Source of the DNA: Candidatus Acetothermia bacterium
GTDB taxonomy: Bacteria; Bipolaricaulota; Bipolaricaulia; Bipolaricaulales; Bipolaricaulaceae
DNA length: 7,516 bases
NCBI GenBank assembly: GCA_003551325.1
Contig: PUMK01000242.1
Coordinates: 1-7,516, forward strand
Reading direction: 5' to 3'
Shown here: one piece after another, positions 6,487 to 7,516 of the stretch
How positions within the stretch are numbered: the first letter of the stretch is position 1
Layout of the letters: each line of letters begins with the position of its first letter
Made by a program: the position numbers and the translations under genes
Notes under the pieces: generated by a model
What the model saw: the letters and a program-made list of their open reading frames with translations, nothing else
The model's database searches: none
What the model was told of the DNA's origin: nothing

Positions 6487-7479
6487 ATGAGGCGATGGCT
6501 GAGCACCCTCTTGTTGATCACGTTCTCCCTGACATCCTTGGGAAGCGCTGTCGAGCAGATCCTCGAACGTCCCGGGGCTTACCACGAGCATGCTCTGGCG
6601 GTCTGGGAAGGAGGCTGGGCGGTCGCTCAAGGCCGGACGATCGAGATCTGGAGCTTCGACGTGCTCACCGGCCCCCGGCAGGTACTCCGGGAGCACAACA
6701 CCGAGATCACAACCCTCGCGGCGACCGCGGACGGGCGCTTGCTTGCTGCCGGCGGTCGAACCGGTGGGCAGCTGCTCGTGTGGGATCTTGAATCCGGGGA
6801 ACGGAAGTCGTGGACACATCCGGTGACCGGCGAACTCATCGCGCAGCTCGAAGGCCACCGTTACATGATCTGGGGGCTCGACTTCTCACCCGACGGGACG
6901 CTGTTGGCCAGCGGTGCGTCCGACGCCACGGTGCGGCTATGGGATGTGGCAACCGGCGTTGAAGTTGGCCTGGTGAACGACCACCTGAGCCTGATCCGGA
7001 GCGTGCATTTCTCCCCGGATGGCAAGACGCTGGCCTCGTCGTCCTGCGACGGCACGGTCCGACTGTATGACGTGCAGACCTTGCGACAGACGCGGGATCC
7101 ATTGCGCGGCGGGATCAACGTCTACGTGGTGACCTTCTCCCCCGATGGCCTCCAGCTGGCCCTCGGGGTGAACCCGCGCCGCGAGACCCCGGCAACCGTG
7201 CAGGTCTACGATGCGACCACGGGCGCGCTTACATGGAACCACGAGCCCGAAGGCCGGACCAGCGTCTACGCCGTTGCGTTCTCACCCGATGGAGCATGGC
7301 TCGCCACGGGGGGCTTCAGCCGTGTTGTCGAGCTTCGGGATGCGCGCAGCGGACAGCTCCTTGAGGTTCTGACAGGCCCCACAGACCACATATGGGGGCT
7401 GGCGTTCAGTCCCGACGGCGACAAGCTCATCTGTACCTCCAAGGATGGCACGGTCCGCGTGTGGCATGTCACACCCTGA
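6487..7479 (+). CDS. Exported WD40-repeat beta-propeller protein of unknown function
   Basis: A 330-residue protein. Residues 1-21 look like a signal peptide: MRRW, a hydrophobic core to about 18, and a cleavage-type GSA before Val 22. There is no lipobox cysteine, so it is probably released outside the membrane. The rest is WD40-type repeats at about 31-62 (degenerate), 67-105, 121-157, 164-198, 208-246, 258-290 and 298-328. Several carry the F-S-P-D-G turn, and those near 100, 152, 194, 241 and 326 end in W/Y-D or similar; blade 3 starts with EGH and ends VRLWDVATG. Seven blades would close one propeller. Such domains act as protein-binding platforms. No enzyme motif is visible, so the partner is unknown. 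Blades 2 and 3 are joined by an overlong linker. The gene is divergent from dprA with its own promoter, and its end overlaps another plus-strand frame. Confidence 0.92.
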   Translation: MRRWLSTLLLITFSLTSLGSAVEQILERPGAYHEHALAVWEGGWAVAQGRTIEIWSFDVLTGPRQVLREHNTEITTLAATADGRLLAAGGRTGGQLLVWDLESGERKSWTHPVTGELIAQLEGHRYMIWGLDFSPDGTLLASGASDATVRLWDVATGVEVGLVNDHLSLIRSVHFSPDGKTLASSSCDGTVRLYDVQTLRQTRDPLRGGINVYVVTFSPDGLQLALGVNPRRETPATVQVYDATTGALTWNHEPEGRTSVYAVAFSPDGAWLATGGFSRVVELRDARSGQLLEVLTGPTDHIWGLAFSPDGDKLICTSKDGTVRVWHVTP

Positions 7480-7516
7480 ACGCCTGGTGCAAGCGCTGCG
7501 CCAGCTGACACACGAG
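7466..7516 (+). CDS. Possible start of a downstream gene, truncated by the window end
   Basis: An ATG in another frame, 14 bases upstream of the end of the WD40 stop codon, opens a frame of 17 codons to the window edge. The peptide begins MSHPERLVQALRQLTHE, an ordinary amphipathic helical start. No clear ribosome binding site precedes it, so it would depend on coupling to the WD40 gene. A GTG at 7487-7489 in the same frame is an alternative start. A seven-base-pair hairpin (7484-7490 with 7498-7504, one G-T pair) falls inside it. Function cannot be told. It could also be a chance open frame. Confidence 0.4.
   Translation, partial: MSHPERLVQALRQLTHE

Noticed and set aside
6394..6858. A minus-strand open frame of 154 codons across the divergent region
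   Set aside because: It overlaps the promoter, ribosome binding site and signal peptide region of the WD40 gene, has no recognisable domain and looks like an antisense shadow.
7484..7504. A hairpin just after the WD40 stop as a transcription terminator
   Set aside because: The stem has seven pairs including a G-T, and no T-run follows. It also lies in a possible downstream reading frame.

Overview
The window is a compact, GC-rich bacterial chromosome segment, roughly 60-65% G+C by eye, with almost no non-coding DNA. It carries housekeeping genes on the minus strand and one exported protein gene on the plus strand. I see no transposase, phage gene, CRISPR array, tRNA or rRNA. The lineage cannot be fixed from the sequence. 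GTG starts, strong GGAGG-type ribosome binding sites and a secreted WD40 propeller would fit a deep-branching or candidate-phylum bacterium, but that is only an impression.

Layout. Reading down the minus strand from right to left, the genes are dprA (5308-6378), a 128-base spacer with a possible weak promoter, ndk (4730-5179), valS (2101-4728), folC (818-2104), uppS (97-840) and the first 33 codons of cdsA (1-100). From ndk to cdsA the genes are 1 base apart or overlap by 4, 23 and 4 bases, so this looks like one translationally coupled operon. It combines nucleotide supply (Ndk), valine tRNA charging (ValS), folate polyglutamylation (FolC), the undecaprenyl lipid carrier for the cell wall (UppS) and CDP-diacylglycerol synthesis for phospholipids (CdsA). 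UppS and CdsA are often neighbours in bacteria. The genes ahead of them are a less usual combination.

On the plus strand, a 108-base divergent region (6379-6486) separates dprA from a gene for a 330-residue protein with a signal peptide and about seven WD40-type blades (6487-7479). This is probably an exported beta-propeller of unknown role. A second plus-strand frame starts inside its last codons (7466) and runs off the window, so a coupled downstream gene is possible.

The points most worth a second look are a predicted leaderless dprA transcript (extended -10 placed so that +1 falls on the A of ATG), the exported WD40 protein with its overlapping downstream frame, an apparent repeat-recombination scar between its blades 2 and 3, and changed signature residues in UppS and FolC. 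I do not see strong evidence of an undescribed multi-gene system. Most of the window is ordinary core metabolism.
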